Source of the DNA: Stentor coeruleus
Taxonomy: Eukaryota; Ciliophora; Heterotrichea; Heterotrichida; Stentoridae
Assembly (NCBI GenBank): GCA_001970955.1
Contig: MPUH01001162.1
Coordinates: 1 to 22,505, forward strand
Direction: 5' to 3'
Length of the DNA stretch: 22,505 bases
Part shown: positions 19,553 through 22,505 of the stretch, in pieces
Layout of the letters: each line of letters begins with the position of its first letter
Numbering within the stretch: position 1 is the stretch's first letter
The notes under the pieces: generated by a model
The model's database searches: none
Seen by the model: only the letters and a program-made list of their open reading frames with translations
Told to the model about the DNA's origin: nothing
Position numbers and translations under genes: made by a program

Positions 19553-20909
19553 TTTATTAACAGTTATAAAGTGAATAGTGAACTTATGGAAATATATATT
19601 ATATATAGCTGATAAAAACCTGACATTATTTTATTAAACTAAAATGAGATTGCAAATGCAAATACCTATTTAAGGAAGCAAATATGTACAAAATCATCAT
19701 TGATTTCAAAATTTAAATAAGGTCAATAAATGCAAAAATAGAGGTAAACTTCGTTAGATAATTATGAATCTGACTTGAAGGTTACGATAAACTACGATTT
19801 TCACTGCCTTAGAAGATTAATGATTTTTAAATTTTAAAGTTAAAAATATTAGCAGAATTACTACTAATTGGCTTAGATTTTTTTAAAATAATTTCTGCCA
19901 CTGAACACTCAAAGATGATTGAATCAATTTAGCTAGTAAAATTTAATAGCAATGAATGTTTGAATAAACAAACTCTGAGTGATGATATTTTACAAGATGG
20001 ATTGAACTTTAAACGGAAAATATGATAAGTAATAAATGATATTATCATACCTTTTATTTTAGTACAAGTTGAATGAAATTACGGATTTATTGCAGTATAA
20101 GGTGAAAAAAACTCCAACATAAGTGTAATAGATGCCACCCATTTAGTTTAACTATATTCAGCTTTTAATAATAAATTTTAAGATCTTAATTTTTCTGAGA
20201 TAGCATCAAGAAAAGATTTCAATAACCTGTTTTTATTAGATTTTCTTCAATCAAATAAGGAGCAACTTGAAATTTCTATTTCTAGGCTTGATAAGATGCT
20301 TCAGTCCATTCTAGCACCCTTCAATCGCATTTGTGCTTGTTCCAGTTTCAGGATCTTTCCAATTTAATAAATGATCAAGCTGACTATAAGCCTTCCATAA
20401 ATCNATGCTTCAGTCCATTCTAGCACCCTTCAATCGCATTTGTGCTTGTTCCAGTTTCAGGATCTTTCTAATTTAATAAATGATCAAGTTGACTATAAGC
20501 CTTCCATAAATTTGTTTTAATTATCTAGCCAGGAAGAACATACTTTTTAATGATATTTTATCAAAGTTAATGCTTTCCTATCTGGCACTAGAATAAAACA
20601 CTTATATTCATCAGTTTGCTCAATTTCACCTAAGATCTATACATATCTTTTATTTTTATATATACAATGTCAATATATATATTGGTTTTACTAAATATCT
20701 CTAAAGAAAAATTTAGCAACACATTCTTTTGTGTTTTTTCTGCAAGTTTTCATCCATTGTATTAATCATTAATAAACATCAAAAGGTTCATTTTAATTCT
20801 TTAAATGAAGTAATTTATTATTTAATGGAATAAAAGTTCTGCTTATTATATAAACTATCTTATGACTAAGCTAACTTTAATAATTTTGACACTTAATTTC
20901 AATTTATAA
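19553..20909. other. Long intergenic region between divergent genes
   Basis: 1357 bp between the LRR gene start (minus) and the CDPK start (plus), containing an N at 20404. It is AT-rich and mostly stop-filled. A 61-codon open stretch without an initial ATG (20182-20364, plus) reads like part of a helical protein and may be a gene fragment. No RNA gene or regulatory box is recognisable. Confidence 0.5.
20296..20512. repeat. 108-bp direct duplication around a single N, three C/T differences
   Basis: Copies at 20296-20403 and 20405-20512 flank the N at 20404. They differ at three sites (20360/20469, 20380/20489, 20403/20512), each C in the left copy and T in the right. This fits two overlapping contig ends from different haplotypes, or ends with errors, that were not merged. 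A true tandem repeat is less likely. Confidence 0.75.
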
Positions 20910-22395
20910 ATGGGTGGCTGCATAAAAAAGAGTAAAAGGTTTGCTAAAGAAAAGTTTACAATAGATCCAAGCAATTTTGTCAAAGTTAAGAATACAAACA
21001 TGAGTGAGGCATATGATGTGCTTGAAAAAATCGCTGAAGGAAGTTATGGTTCCATACATTTGTGCAAGCACAAGAAAAATGAAGGTATAAGAGCAGTTAA
21101 GTTTATTCCAATAGAGGAAAACCAACCCAATATTGAGAGTTTGCTTAAAGAAATTAATATTCTCAAGGAAATGGATCATGCAAACATTATAAAAATTTAT
21201 GAAGTCTTTCAAGAAAATTCACACTTAAAAATTGTCACTGAATACTGTAGAGGTGGAGAACTCTTTGACCGAATAGTTAAAGCTAAAGGTTTTTCAGAAA
21301 ACCAAGCAGCAAAATACATGCAGCAAATAGTCTCAGCAGTTGTATATTTACACTCTAAGAATATCGTCCATCGAGACCTTAAGCCTGAGAACTTACTTTT
21401 TGAATCAGAAGAGTCTAATTCCGCATTAAAGCTAATTGATTTTGGAACTTGCAAACACTTTTCTAAATCAGCTAAACTTTTGGAACGAGTTGGAACCCCC
21501 TATTATATAGCCCCAGAAGTAATTACTGGTACCTATAATGAAAAATGTGATGTTTGGAGTCTAGGCGTAATTTTATATGTACTTCTATCAGGTGTTCCAC
21601 CCTTTAATGGAAAAAACGATAATGAGATTTTGATGAGCATCCTAGTCAAAGAAGTAAAATTTGAGGGTAAAGTTTGGAAGAGTATAAGCCCAGAGGCTAT
21701 TAGCCTAATAAAAGCAATGTTGACAAAAGATATCCCAGCGAGGCTGACTGCACAAGATGTTTATACAAGTGATTGGATACAAGAAAGAACCAAATCAGAT
21801 AGTCCAGACATCACTATAACTGGAGCATCATTGAAAAATCTGCAAAAGTTCACAACTGCGAGTAAGCTTCACAGAGCAACTCTATCATACATAGTTAATC
21901 AAGTAATGTCAATTGATGAATTTACTCAACTAAGAGCTGCATTTGCTGCAATGGATAAAAATGGAGATGGGATGCTAAATATTGAAGNTTGCTGCAATGG
22001 ATAAAAATGGAGATGGGATGCTAAATATTGAAGAACTAAAAGAAGGTGTTGCAAAATTCACGGGAAAAATTCCAGATAATATTGAAGAACTGATAGCAAA
22101 AGTTGATGAAGATGAAAATGGATGCATCAATTACTTTGAGTTTCTAAATGCAGCAGTTAATTGGGAAAAAGAACTCTCAAAAGATAGACTTGCTGCTGCA
22201 TTTAGGGATTTTGATAAAGACGGTAGTGGAGCGATCTCAGTGTCTGAATTAGTTGAAGTTTTAGGAGGCAATAAAGGGCAGGAACATATTTTCATTGAAA
22301 TGATTAGAGAAGCTGATGTGAATGGCGATAGACAGATAGATTTAGACGAATTTATTGGTTTTATGGAACAAATTAAAGAATCTAATAGAATATAG
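20910..22395 (+). CDS. Calcium-dependent protein kinase (CDPK), frame broken by a gap artefact
   Basis: A Ca2+-activated Ser/Thr kinase. As written, the frame shifts at the N at 21988. Dropping one of the two identical 45-bp copies plus the N (46 bases) joins both parts into one 479-residue protein ending in TAG. The N-terminus MGGCIKK suits myristoylation at Gly2 and palmitoylation at Cys4. Kinase domain (about 34-290): GSYGSIHL glycine loop, Lys64, HRDLKPEN (Asp156), DFG (177-179), GTPYYIAPE. An autoinhibitory/junction helix follows (about 305-335). Four EF-hand loops with good Ca2+ ligands start at Asp349, Asp384, Asp420 and Asp454. This is the full canonical CDPK layout known from plants, ciliates and apicomplexans. 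The break is not a biological mutation in my view. Confidence 0.95.
21943..22033. repeat. 45-bp direct duplication around a single N inside CDPK (assembly artefact)
   Basis: Positions 21943-21987 and 21989-22033 are identical and encode the first EF-hand loop twice. The N lies between them. Counting both copies plus the N shifts the reading frame by one; collapsing them restores it. A real duplication would also have to preserve frame, which this does not. Confidence 0.92.
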
Positions 22396-22505
22396 GAATT
22401 TATTACTTGCTATACAATTTTGTAAATAGCAAAACTTATATCAAAATATTTTGTATTTGAATTAAAGGTAATATTGGTATATTTACTGCGCTGGTATAAT
22501 TATAT

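Noticed and set aside
20910-22004. A truncated CDPK plus a separate downstream EF-hand protein
   Set aside because: The split coincides exactly with an N flanked by identical 45-bp copies, and collapsing them restores one frame.
1-22505. A bacterial-style operon or defence system
   Set aside because: Gene families (PKG, CDPK, membrane PDE, STPGR), the 15-nt intron and the spacers are eukaryotic; there are no ribosome-binding sites or polycistronic spacing.
1-22505. tRNA or rRNA genes and telomeric repeats
   Set aside because: No cloverleaf-like segment with a T-loop consensus was noticed by eye outside coding regions, and neither end shows a telomere-like repeat; a tRNA scan was not possible here.

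Overview
The window looks like a piece of a ciliate macronuclear genome, most likely Stentor or a close heterotrich. The DNA is AT-rich and eukaryotic. Genes are compact, lie on both strands, and are separated by short AT-rich spacers. Almost all coding regions are uninterrupted. The one intron I can demonstrate (5956-5970) is 15 nt long, with GT...AG ends and an in-frame TAA. Stops read as in the standard code: five genes end in TAA on the minus strand and one on the plus strand, three in TAG and one in TGA, and conserved tryptophans are TGG. Tiny 15-nt introns plus a standard nuclear code are hallmarks of Stentor; the genus assignment is inference. No telomeric repeat is visible at either end.

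Layout, left to right: a small SHIPPO/STPGR-type cilium protein (234-647, -); a membrane-bound cyclic-nucleotide phosphodiesterase (954-2939, -); an ABHD17-like serine hydrolase (3835-4689, +); a two-exon coiled-coil protein (4827-6518, -); a cGMP-dependent protein kinase with three good and one degenerate cyclic-nucleotide-binding domains (6829-9492, -); a 2-kb non-genic stretch; a Caprin-like RGG RNA-binding protein (11514-12536, -); acetyl-CoA synthetase (12768-14729, -); a coiled-coil protein (15487-16644, +); a leucine-rich-repeat protein with a C-terminal EF-hand-like part (16895-19552, -); and a calcium-dependent protein kinase (20910-22395, +) whose frame is broken only by an assembly artefact.

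The gene set is rich in second-messenger signalling. A PDE degrades cyclic nucleotides, PKG senses cGMP and CDPK senses Ca2+. Both kinases start with a Gly-Cys N-terminus suited to myristoylation plus palmitoylation, and the ABHD17-like enzyme belongs to a depalmitoylase family. These are separate eukaryotic genes on both strands, so I treat the proximity as suggestive at most and not as an operon.

Three single-N positions (10330, 20404, 21988) each sit between two direct copies of the same sequence (76, 108 and 45 bp). These are best explained as contig ends that overlapped but were joined with one N. The third one splits the CDPK gene; removing one copy plus the N restores the frame. I found no mobile element, CRISPR array, rRNA or tRNA, and no convincing new molecular system.
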